This document shows positions 1 to 5,287 of a stretch of 5,562 nt of DNA, one piece after another (position 1 is the stretch's first letter; each line of letters starts with the position of its first letter). The notes below the pieces were generated by a model, which searched no databases, was not told the origin of the DNA, and was given only the letters and a program-made list of their open reading frames with translations. The stretch is from SHZT01 sp945889655 (lineage in GTDB: Bacteria > Gemmatimonadota > Gemmatimonadetes > Gemmatimonadales > GWC2-71-9), in the NCBI GenBank assembly GCA_945889655.1, contig CAMDCH010000183.1, positions 1 to 5,562 of the forward strand. Reading direction: 5' to 3'. The translations under genes were made by a program, and so were the position numbers.

Positions 1-461
1 ACGCCCTGGAGGTAGGCGTCGAGGCCGAGGCGATTCACCACGTACAGCGTACCCCCGCGCAGGTACGCGTCGGCGACGCCGCGATAGGGACGGCCGTTCA
101 CGGTGACGAACCGGTCCGGCGACAGGCTCACGAAGGAAATGTTCTGGAAGCGGCCTGGTGCGGGACCGCCCGTGACGGAGAAGCCCAGCCTGTCGGTCTG
201 CAGGGTGACCTGCTGGCCGGGACCCAGCCGGAAGACAGTCTGGCCATCGACCATGGCGGCCGTTTCGCCCTGGCCGCCCACGGTCGCATGCGTCCCCGCG
301 ACCGTGAGGCCGATGCGGATCTCCGGTTCACGCGCGGTAGCCAGCGGAGGGGACGATGAGGGTCGCCCGCTGATGCGAGGGCGCGCGCAGGTGGCCACGG
401 CGACCGCCAGCGCGAGGCTAGCCGCGAATCGCGCTGGCGAGTGCTTCCGCCAGCCGCTCAA
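1..461 (-). CDS. SpoIID/LytB-domain exported protein, N-terminal part (C-terminus cut by window edge)
   Basis: I translated this minus-strand frame directly; it stays open to the window edge. From a TTG at 461-459 it begins with a short basic stretch (W4-R5-K6, R11), then a hydrophobic core FAASLALAVAVA (12-23) ending at T24-C25, which looks like a Sec signal. The VATC site is a poor lipobox (Thr at -1), so lipoprotein status is open. A Ser/Pro-rich linker follows, then REPEIRIGLTV and a region ending in RPYRGVADAYLRGG and LYVVNRLGLDAYLQGV. The YRG and VN-x4-DAYLQGV signatures are typical of SpoIID/LytB domains. Family members are peptidoglycan-glycan lytic enzymes or amidase enhancers; the catalytic Glu expected just after this motif lies outside the window, so activity cannot be judged. 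The start is uncertain: TTG at 473-471 is equally possible and neither has a clear Shine-Dalgarno. The 5' end overlaps hemL by about 44 bp, suggesting translational coupling. Confidence 0.8.
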   Translation of the reverse strand, partial: MSGWRKHSPARFAASLALAVAVATCARPRISGRPSSSPPLATAREPEIRIGLTVAGTHATVGGQGETAAMVDGQTVFRLGPGQQVTLQTDRLGFSVTGGPAPGRFQNISFVSLSPDRFVTVNGRPYRGVADAYLRGGTLYVVNRLGLDAYLQG

Positions 462-1704
462 CCGTTTCGGCAATGATGTCGTCGGTATGGGCCGCCGAGA
501 TGAAGCCTGCTTCGAACGCGGACGGCGCGAGCAGCACGCCACGTTCGCGGGCGGCGGCGTGGAACCGCCCGAAGAGTTTCACATCGCACTTCTTCGCTTC
601 CTCGTAGTTCCGCACCGGACCCGGGTGGAAGAAAAAGCCCCAGAGCGATCCCTCGTGGGCGGCCGTGAACGGCACGCCGTGCGCATCGGCCGCGGCCTTG
701 AGGCCCTCGACCAGCGCGCGGGTACGTCGCGCGAGCGTGTCGTAGAAGCCGGGCGCACCCGCGAGCTGGAGAGCAGCGAGCCCGGCCGCCATGGCGACCG
801 GGTTTCCCGCGAGCGTGCCCGCCTGGTAGACGTTTCCGGCGGGGGCCACCTTCTCCATGAGCGCGACGCTGCCGCCATAGGCGCCGACCGGCAGGCCCGC
901 ACCGATGATCTTGCCGAGCGTGGTGAGGTCCGGCGATACGCCCTGGAGCGCCTGCGCCCCTCCCCCGTGTACCCGGAACCCGGTGATCACTTCATCGAAG
1001 ACCAGCAGCGCGCCGGCGTCGGTGGCCAGCGTGCGCAGTGATTGAAGGAATCCAGGTGCCGGCGGAATGAAGCCGACATTCCCGAAATACGGTTCCACGA
1101 TGATCGCGGCGACCTTGCCCGCGTGCTTCGCGAGCATGTCCTTGACGGCATCCGGATCGTTGAATGGACAGGTCAGCGTCAGCTTCGCGAGGTCGGCGGG
1201 AACCCCGGGACTATTCGGCAGACCGAACGTGGCTACACCCGAGCCGGCGGATACGAGGAAACTGTCAGCGTGGCCGTGGTACGCGCCGTCGAACTTGATG
1301 ATGAGGTCCCGGCCGGTGTGCGCCCGGGCCAGGCGGATGGCCGACATCGTGGCCTCCGTGCCGCTCGTCACGAACCGCACCATCTCGACTGACGGTATCC
1401 GGCTCACGACCAGCTCGGCCAGCTCCACCTCTGCCTGGCAGGTGAGGCCGTAGGACGTCCCGCGGGAGACTGCGTCCATGATGGCAGCACGGACGGCGGG
1501 GTGATCGTGCCCGTGCAGCAGCGCACCCCAGGACAGGAGGTAGTCCAGGTACTCGCGGCCATCGAGATCGGTGAGGATCGCCCCGTGGGCTTCCTGGACG
1601 AGAATGGCGTCGCCGCCCACGGCCCGGAACGCGCGCACGGGAGAGTTCACGCCGCCCGGGAGCACTTTCCGCGCCCGCTCGAACATGTCGCGGGAGATGG
1701 TCAC
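418..1704 (-). CDS. hemL: glutamate-1-semialdehyde 2,1-aminomutase
   Basis: PLP-dependent cytosolic enzyme that converts glutamate-1-semialdehyde to 5-aminolevulinate, the last step of the C5 route into tetrapyrrole (haem, cobamide) synthesis. The protein is 428 residues, the usual length. Visible landmarks are the N-terminal LPGGVNSPVRAF (15-26), the phosphate-binding SGTEAT (114-119), YHGHADS (142-148), the cofactor-contacting DEVITGFR (237-244), the Schiff-base lysine K265 in TTLGKIIGAGLPVGAYGG, and GTLAGNP (296-302). The usual EPVAGN-type motif reads EPYFGNVG (204-211), and the usual GAPTE-type segment reads GLTCQ (86-90). Neither change touches the lysine. The start is GTG (1704-1702) inside the rimO stop, giving a GTGA overlap; only a weak GGTGG lies upstream. 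The TAG stop at 420-418 lies inside the next gene. No other tetrapyrrole gene is visible in the window. Confidence 0.97.
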   Translation of the reverse strand: MTISRDMFERARKVLPGGVNSPVRAFRAVGGDAILVQEAHGAILTDLDGREYLDYLLSWGALLHGHDHPAVRAAIMDAVSRGTSYGLTCQAEVELAELVVSRIPSVEMVRFVTSGTEATMSAIRLARAHTGRDLIIKFDGAYHGHADSFLVSAGSGVATFGLPNSPGVPADLAKLTLTCPFNDPDAVKDMLAKHAGKVAAIIVEPYFGNVGFIPPAPGFLQSLRTLATDAGALLVFDEVITGFRVHGGGAQALQGVSPDLTTLGKIIGAGLPVGAYGGSVALMEKVAPAGNVYQAGTLAGNPVAMAAGLAALQLAGAPGFYDTLARRTRALVEGLKAAADAHGVPFTAAHEGSLWGFFFHPGPVRNYEEAKKCDVKLFGRFHAAARERGVLLAPSAFEAGFISAAHTDDIIAETVERLAEALASAIRG

Positions 1705-3095
1705 GGCAGCGCCACCGCATGGAAATCCAGGTCTTCGTTGTCCTCGAGCCTGACCTTCACGAAATCACCGGGCTTCGCCCAGCCGCCGTTGGCGACGTGG
1801 GTAACGCCGTCGACGTCATCAGCCTGCCATTGGACGCGTCCGACGTGCGTTGCCCTCTCCCCTGTCCCCTCTTCCTTCGCTTCACTCAGGACGGCGCCCT
1901 TACGGGAGAGGGGGACGGCCACCGAATCCAACGTGCTGCGAGTGGCGTCCAGAACTTCATCCACCAGGACCAGTGTCTCGCGTCCAACGAAGCGGCCGAG
2001 CCGGTCCGCCGAAATTGCGCGCTGGAGCTCGGAGAGCTCCTCGAGGCGTTCCTTCTTCACGTCGTCGGGGACGTCGTCCTCGTACTCCGCCGCGCGGGTG
2101 CCTTCCTGCGGCGAATAGGGAAAGACGCCCAGGCGCTCGAACGACAGGTCGTCCGCGAAGTCGAGGAGCTGCCTGAAGTCATCCTCGGTTTCGCCCGGAA
2201 AGCCGACGATGGCGGTCGAGCGGATGGCGATATCCGGCACGCGCTCGCGGAGCCAGGCGACCTTCTTCCTGATGGTGTCCTGTCGCTCGGGGCGGCGCAT
2301 GCGCTCCAGCATGTGGTCGGACGCGTGCTGGATGGGGATGTCGATATAAGGAATGATCCGGGGCTCGCGGGCGATCATGTCCACCAGGCGGTCGGAGAGA
2401 CCCGCCGAATAGACGTAGAGGAGCCGGTACCAGGGCACTGCCGTTTCCTCGAGGAGACGCTCGAGCAGGTCGGGAAGCTTGGGGCCGTCCTTGCCGAGGT
2501 CGCGCCCAAAGTGACCGAGGTCCTGCGCGACGAGATTGATCTCGCGCGCTCCCTGTTTTTCGAGCTCCTGGGCTTCGCGGATGAGGCGTTCAACCGGTTC
2601 AGACCGGTGCTTGCCCCGCATGAGCGGAATCGCGCAGAAGGCGCAGGTGTGGTCGCAGCCTTCGGAGATCTTCAGGTAGCGGACGTGGGCGCCCTCGCCC
2701 AGGTATTGGCGCACGCCGGGGTGCCCGGCGATCGGATCGGCGAGCAGGCCGCGCTCGGCCAGGGCCGGGGCCAGCTTGTGGAGGTCGCTGAAGCCAAGGA
2801 AGAGATCGACCTCGGGGATTTCCTTCTTGAGGTCGGCGGCGTAGCGCTGCACCAGGCAGCCCACGGCGACCACGGCCTTCACGGAGCCGGTGCGTTTCAG
2901 CTCCGCCGCCTCGAACATGGCCTCGATGGATTCCTTCTTGGCCGCGTCGATGAAGCCGCAAGTATTGATCAGGATGACATCGGCAGCGGCCAGATCGGCA
3001 ATGACCGTCGCGCCGTGACCCACGAGGTCACCGACCAGGCGTTCGGAATCAACGGTCGCCTTGTCACAGCCGAGTGAGATGACGCCGAGCTTCAT
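1701..3095 (-). CDS. rimO: ribosomal protein S12 methylthiotransferase RimO
   Basis: Radical-SAM enzyme that adds a methylthio group to the conserved aspartate of ribosomal protein S12, using two [4Fe-4S] clusters. The N-terminal MTTase domain has cluster cysteines C10 (SLGCDK), C46 (NTCGF) and C80 (VGCLVQ). The radical-SAM core carries the CxxxCxxC motif C147-C151-C154 (SEGCDHTCAFCAIP), followed by IDIPIQH (251-257) and TAIVGFPGETEDDF (294-307). A C-terminal TRAM domain covers about 366-462. GCDKATVDSE and VQWQADDVDG (421-430) fit RimO better than MiaB. At 464 residues it is longer than the usual 430-440, mainly because of about 25 extra residues inside TRAM (around 387-417). The ATG at 3095 gives the canonical MKLGVISLGC start, yet no Shine-Dalgarno precedes it: the 40-bp gap to yajQ is mostly heptamer repeat. 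The stop overlaps the hemL start (GTGA). Confidence 0.96.
   Translation of the reverse strand: MKLGVISLGCDKATVDSERLVGDLVGHGATVIADLAAADVILINTCGFIDAAKKESIEAMFEAAELKRTGSVKAVVAVGCLVQRYAADLKKEIPEVDLFLGFSDLHKLAPALAERGLLADPIAGHPGVRQYLGEGAHVRYLKISEGCDHTCAFCAIPLMRGKHRSEPVERLIREAQELEKQGAREINLVAQDLGHFGRDLGKDGPKLPDLLERLLEETAVPWYRLLYVYSAGLSDRLVDMIAREPRIIPYIDIPIQHASDHMLERMRRPERQDTIRKKVAWLRERVPDIAIRSTAIVGFPGETEDDFRQLLDFADDLSFERLGVFPYSPQEGTRAAEYEDDVPDDVKKERLEELSELQRAISADRLGRFVGRETLVLVDEVLDATRSTLDSVAVPLSRKGAVLSEAKEEGTGERATHVGRVQWQADDVDGVTHVANGGWAKPGDFVKVRLEDNEDLDFHAVALP
1845..1937 (-). other. probable in-frame insertion in the RimO TRAM domain, with inverted repeat
   Basis: Codons about 387-417 of rimO encode a hydrophilic, Lys/Glu-rich stretch (for example SRKGAVLSEAKEEGTGERAT) between VLVDEV and GRVQWQADDVDG. 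In most RimO proteins these two TRAM elements are separated by only about 7-12 residues. The DNA contains a perfect 9-bp inverted repeat, CCCTCTCCC (1853-1861) and GGGAGAGGG (1904-1912), plus runs of C and G unlike the surrounding coding sequence. This looks like a palindromic repeat element that entered in frame. The exact borders are an estimate, and no clear target-site duplication was seen. Confidence 0.5.
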
Positions 3096-3101
3096 GAACA
3101 G

Positions 3102-3139
3102 GTGAGAAGTGAGAAGTGAGAAGTGAGAAGTATTCTCAC
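3102..3139. repeat. GTGAGAA heptamer array (four direct copies plus one inverted) between yajQ and rimO
   Basis: Four perfect, head-to-tail GTGAGAA units occupy 3102-3129. After three bases (GTA) comes one inverted unit, TTCTCAC (3133-3139), so the last direct copy and the inverted copy can form a 7-bp hairpin. The yajQ stop codon (TGA, 3138-3136) lies inside the inverted unit, and the other end is six bases from the rimO ATG. The array fills almost the whole gap. Confidence 0.95.
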
Positions 3140-3636
3140 CGATAGTTCCCGAATTTCAGCTCGATACTGAAATCTTTGCTCCGCAGGAATGCGATCACGG
3201 CCTGGAGGTCGTCCTTGGAGGGGCCGGTGACGCGCAGCTCCTCTCCCTGGATGGCCACCTGGACCTTCTTGAACCCCTGGGCTTTCACGGCTTTCACGAT
3301 TTCCTTGGCGGTCTCGGTGGCGATGCCCTGCGTGAGGGTGACTTCCTTCCGCACCCGGCTGTTGGTGGCCGGCTGGTCATCGCCGATCTTGAGATTCTTC
3401 ACGGGGACACCGCGCTTGATCATCTTGCTCTGCAGGACGTCCACGACGGCTTTCATCTTGTAGTCATCGTCCGCCTCGAGGTTGATGAGGCCCTTGGTGC
3501 GGTCGAAGACAATGGTGCAATTCGATCCCTTGAAGTCGTACCGCTGCCCGATCTCCTTGAGGCTCTGGTTGACCGCATTGTCCACTTCCTGCAGATCCGC
3601 GCCGGTGGACACGTCGAAAGAGGGTTGCGCTGCCAT
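3136..3636 (-). CDS. yajQ: YajQ-family (UPF0234) nucleotide/cyclic-di-GMP-binding protein
   Basis: Small cytosolic protein of 166 residues (family about 160-165) with the full YajQ pattern: PSFDVSTGADLQEVDNAVNQ near the N-terminus, RYDFKGSN (32-39), LINLEADDDYKMKAVVDVLQ (50-69), MIKRGV, the LTQGIATETAKEIVK segment, and the C-terminal IQGEELRVTGPSKDDLQAV followed by ELKFGNYR. Family members have two ferredoxin-like halves. Some, in Xanthomonas and Pseudomonas, bind cyclic di-GMP and act on transcription or virulence; the E. coli protein has been reported to bind nucleotides. The role in this organism is not shown by the sequence. The start is ATG at 3636; only a weak AGG lies upstream. It is the first gene after the sigma-factor terminator and probably heads the yajQ-rimO-hemL unit. 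The stop lies within the downstream heptamer repeat. Confidence 0.95.
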   Translation of the reverse strand: MAAQPSFDVSTGADLQEVDNAVNQSLKEIGQRYDFKGSNCTIVFDRTKGLINLEADDDYKMKAVVDVLQSKMIKRGVPVKNLKIGDDQPATNSRVRKEVTLTQGIATETAKEIVKAVKAQGFKKVQVAIQGEELRVTGPSKDDLQAVIAFLRSKDFSIELKFGNYR

Positions 3637-3657
3637 GGCGGAAACCTAGTAGAGACA

Positions 3658-3678
3658 GTGAGAAGTAAGAAGTGAGAA
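3658..3678. repeat. heptamer array (GTGAGAA, GTAAGAA, GTGAGAA) upstream of yajQ
   Basis: Three head-to-tail 7-bp units, the middle one with a single G-to-A change. The array is the inverted partner of the array at 3718-3738. On minus-strand RNA the two can form a long stem in which the one variant position becomes a G.U pair rather than a mismatch. It lies in the yajQ leader, about 20 bp before the ATG. Confidence 0.93.
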
Positions 3679-3684
3679 GGAGTT

Positions 3685-3720
3685 CCAAACAAACGAAGGG
3701 CGCCGTTTCGGGCGCCCTTC
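3685..3720 (-). terminator. intrinsic terminator after the sigma factor gene
   Basis: On the minus strand a perfect 10-bp GC-rich stem, GAAGGGCGCC (3720-3711) with GGCGCCCTTC (3704-3695), closes a 6-base loop CGAAAC and is followed by the U-rich stretch GTTTGTTTGG (3694-3685). It begins 21 bases after the sigma-gene TGA and should separate that gene from yajQ. Four bases of the stem (3717-3720) overlap the repeat array next to it. Confidence 0.8.
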
Positions 3721-3738
3721 TCACTTCTCACTTCTCAC
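3718..3738. repeat. heptamer array (three TTCTCAC units, minus strand GTGAGAA) directly after the sigma gene
   Basis: Three perfect 7-bp units, inverted relative to the array at 3658-3678. In the sense of the sigma gene they read GTGAGAA three times, starting three bases after the stop codon and running straight into the terminator stem. Confidence 0.95.
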
Positions 3739-3741
3739 TAG

Positions 3742-4602
3742 TCAGGATCCCAGGAAACTCTCGAGCGCCCGGGCCCGGCTCACGTGCCTGAGGCGCGCGA
3801 GGGCTTTTTCCTTGATCTGGCGCACGCGTTCCCGTGTGATGCCGAGCATGCTGCCGATTTCTTCCAGCGTCATCGGTTCCTGGCTCTCGAGGCCGAAGTA
3901 CAGCCGGAGGATCTTGGCTTCACGCTCCTTGAGGCTGCCGAGGACTTCCTCGATGGACTCGGTGAGCGCGTGCTCGAAGGTCTCGTCATCCGGACCCGGA
4001 TTGGTCGTGTCCGGGAGGTAATCCAGCAGGCGGTTGTCTTCGCCCGGCGTGAGCGGCGCATCCAGCGAGAGATGGGTCTGCGAAATGGACAGCGTCTTCG
4101 CGACCTCTTCCTCGGTGATGTCCATGCCCTCGGCGATTTCCTCCACCGTGGGCTCGCGGCCCAGCTCCTGGAGCAGCGCGGACGACCGCTTGCCGATGCG
4201 ATGCAGTGTCCCCGCGCGATTGAGCGGGACGCGGACAATGCGGCTCTGCTCGGCCAAGGCCTGGAGAATGGCCTGGCGGATCCACCAGACGGCGTACGAA
4301 ATGAACTTGATGCCCTTGGTCTCGTCGAACTTGTGGGCGGCGCGGATGAGGCCGAGGTTGCCCTCGTTGATCAGGTCCGCGAGGCTGACGCCCTGGTTCT
4401 GGTACTTCTTGGCAACCGAGACAACGAATCGCAGGTTGCTGCGGACCAGCTTGTCGAGAGACTCTTCGCACCCTGTGTGGATGTGCTGGGCGAGTCGGAC
4501 CTCTTCCTCGCGGGGGATCAGCGGGTACTGGCTGATCTCGCGCAGGTACTGGTCCAGCGAGCCTTCGTCGAACGCAGCCCTCTTGGCCGCCGTGAGTCTC
4601 AT
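3742..4602 (-). CDS. rpoD: short primary-type RNA polymerase sigma-70 factor (RpoD/SigA-like)
   Basis: Directs RNA polymerase to promoters. From the ATG at 4602 it has 286 residues: region 1.2 at 14-46 (SLDQYLREISQYPLIPREEE), region 2 at about 50-120 with the core-binding DLINEGNLGLIRA and the -10-reading helix KFISYAVWWIRQAI (99-112), region 3 at about 125-205, and region 4 at about 213-275 with helix-turn-helix LEEIGSMLGITRERVRQIKE (246-265). Region 1.1 is absent, so the size matches Bacteroidetes-type primary sigma factors rather than the roughly 600-residue proteobacterial form. The position equivalent to T440 of E. coli sigma-70 is Leu (L113). I chose ATG 4602 because a perfect AGGAGG (4619-4614) lies 11 bases upstream; a GTG at 4656-4654 would add 18 residues but has no ribosome site. 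A terminator lies on each side, so the gene is probably transcribed alone. It could be a group 2 paralogue instead; the symbol is tentative. Confidence 0.92.
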   Translation of the reverse strand: MRLTAAKRAAFDEGSLDQYLREISQYPLIPREEEVRLAQHIHTGCEESLDKLVRSNLRFVVSVAKKYQNQGVSLADLINEGNLGLIRAAHKFDETKGIKFISYAVWWIRQAILQALAEQSRIVRVPLNRAGTLHRIGKRSSALLQELGREPTVEEIAEGMDITEEEVAKTLSISQTHLSLDAPLTPGEDNRLLDYLPDTTNPGPDDETFEHALTESIEEVLGSLKEREAKILRLYFGLESQEPMTLEEIGSMLGITRERVRQIKEKALARLRHVSRARALESFLGS

Positions 4603-4613
4603 ACGCTCGGATC

Positions 4614-4619
4614 CCTCCT
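4614..4619 (-). promoter_or_regulatory. Shine-Dalgarno AGGAGG of the sigma factor gene
   Basis: A perfect AGGAGG on the minus strand, 11 bases before the ATG at 4602. The spacing is a little long, but it is the only consensus ribosome site before any gene in the window and it decides the start choice. No convincing promoter could be picked out in the leader between it and the terminator at 4715. Confidence 0.65.
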
Positions 4620-4714
4620 CGGGCCCGAAGAAACTGGATTCCGCTCCGGAATGCACGGATGCTATCCGGCGACACCAGTATTTTGTGCAGGTCCTTCAGG
4701 TAATCACGTGTAGG

Positions 4715-4747
4715 AAAATCAAACGGGCGACCTGACCGGCCGCCCGT
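4715..4747 (-). terminator. intrinsic terminator upstream of the sigma factor gene
   Basis: On the minus strand, ACGGGCG (4747-4741) pairs with CGCCCGT (4729-4723). The stem continues through one G.U pair and two G-C pairs (4738-4740 with 4730-4732) around a 5-base loop, and is followed by TTTGATTTT (4723-4715). The G.U pair exists only on the minus strand, agreeing with the position of the T-run. No solid gene ends here: the nearest upstream material is the candidate RNA at 4751-4912 and the weak ORF at 4956. Confidence 0.65.
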
Positions 4748-4750
4748 CAT

Positions 4751-4912
4751 ACAACGCTTAGTCCCGCGATCCCCGCTTCGACTGCCACGAATTCATGCAA
4801 GCCTTTTGCGAGTTGCTGAACGCGCACCAGAGAGAGGCACGCGGGATAAGCGTATAGGAAGAAGCCACTGCGACGGTGAAGCAGGCGCGAGTGGCAACTG
4901 ATTCAGCGTTAC
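4751..4912 (-). ncRNA. candidate structured RNA of unknown family
   Basis: About 200 bases between the terminator and the ORF stop at 4956 have lower G+C than the genes and no convincing protein. Minus-strand RNA could form a closing helix (4912-4905 with 4758-4751), an inner helix (4898-4891 with 4788-4781) and a hairpin (4842-4836 with 4828-4822, loop of seven). Each contains two G.U pairs that would be A.C mismatches on the plus strand. The closing helix ends three bases before the terminator stem. A weak promoter-like TTGCGC/TAACGT pair with 17-bp spacing lies at 4981-4953. A competing hairpin (4895-4890 with 4869-4864) excludes the inner helix. I recognise no known family (not tmRNA, RNase P, SRP or an obvious 6S RNA). 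Short helices arise by chance, so support is weak. Confidence 0.3.
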
Positions 4913-4955
4913 GGTTTTCTGGATGTTGCAGGTATGCCATAGGCTGGGATTTACG

Positions 4956-5201
4956 TTACCCACGCCCTTTCACAGGCGCAACTGTCACCAGCCACCCTCT
5001 CCCCGATGCCCAGGGCCGCAATACCGAGAGCAACTCCCCTGACGGGCAGTCATGTTCGAGCGTGGCCGCCACGCAGGCCGCCCGTTCTCCCCGGGCAAAC
5101 TCCGCGCGGACCAGCCGCGCCCGGGGAATCTCGCTCAGGGATTCCAGGTCCAGCTCCGCGCCGCCGGCGGAGAGAATGACGGCAATGGATCGTGACGACA
5201 T
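4956..5201 (-). CDS. hypothetical 81-residue protein, possibly a degraded gene remnant
   Basis: Minus-strand ORF from ATG 5201 to TAA at 4958-4956. I do not recognise the product. The first 50 or so codons have G/C-rich third positions like the neighbouring genes (MSSRSIAVILSAGGAELDLE), with a beta-strand-like start followed by a helix. The last 25 or so codons (after about HDCPSG) use more mixed codons and read as low-quality protein, as if a longer gene had been truncated. No signal peptide, membrane segment or catalytic motif is evident. An upstream in-frame ATG at 5246 would add 15 residues (MICLCDPRHQAQFPP) that look unlike coding sequence. No Shine-Dalgarno precedes either start. The start loosely resembles the first strand of a family 2 glycosyltransferase, but this is too weak to name. 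Confidence 0.35.
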   Translation of the reverse strand: MSSRSIAVILSAGGAELDLESLSEIPRARLVRAEFARGERAACVAATLEHDCPSGELLSVLRPWASGRGWLVTVAPVKGRG

Positions 5202-5261
5202 GGGTGGAAACTGGGCTTGGTGACGCGGATCACATAGGCAAATCACTGCACTGACGGAGCC

Positions 5262-5287
5262 AAAAACTGCGCACTACGCACTGCGCA
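5262..5287 (-). terminator. probable intrinsic terminator of the aldehyde dehydrogenase gene, built from heptamer repeats
   Basis: On the minus strand TGCGCA (5287-5282) can pair with TGCGCA (5273-5268) across an 8-base loop, followed at once by GTTTTT (5267-5262). The stem is short (6 bp), but a T-run directly after it and a position 7 bases past the stop codon fit a terminator. The stem arms are the outer two units of the repeat array. Confidence 0.5.

Noticed and set aside
103..1041. Plus-strand ORF (312 codons) opposite hemL and the SpoIID-like gene
   Set aside because: Arg/Gly/Glu-rich shadow translation opposite two well-supported genes, with no recognisable domain.
1719..3077. Long plus-strand ORF (452 codons) opposite rimO
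   Set aside because: It is antisense to an unmistakable RimO with intact cluster cysteines; its translation shows no family motif and results from high-GC codon use on the other strand.
3102..3139. Heptamer array as a CRISPR or phage attachment site
   Set aside because: Units are 7 bp with no spacers, no cas genes and no integrase nearby.
4603..4656. GTG start at 4656 for the sigma factor (18 extra residues)
   Set aside because: No ribosome site before it and no conserved residues in the extension, while ATG 4602 has a perfect AGGAGG upstream.
3784..4713. Plus-strand ORF (309 codons) opposite the sigma factor
   Set aside because: Shadow of the conserved sigma-70 regions on the minus strand; no independent evidence for coding.
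4864..4898. GCCACTG on the plus strand as part of a cobalamin riboswitch
   Set aside because: The B12-box partner and other conserved riboswitch blocks are missing in the right order, and no plus-strand gene follows.
4751..4912. TAACGC...GCGTTG ends as an integron attC site
   Set aside because: The core-site consensus is not met, the interior is not the expected long imperfect palindrome, and there is no cassette array or integrase.
4758..4940. Minus-strand ORF of 60 codons in the candidate RNA region
   Set aside because: Codon third positions do not match neighbouring genes, no ribosome site or family signature; the stretch is better read as non-coding.
4876..5223. Plus-strand ORF of 115 codons
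   Set aside because: Low-complexity Ser/Arg/Ala-rich translation across the small minus-strand ORF and the intergenic region; no ribosome site or motif.
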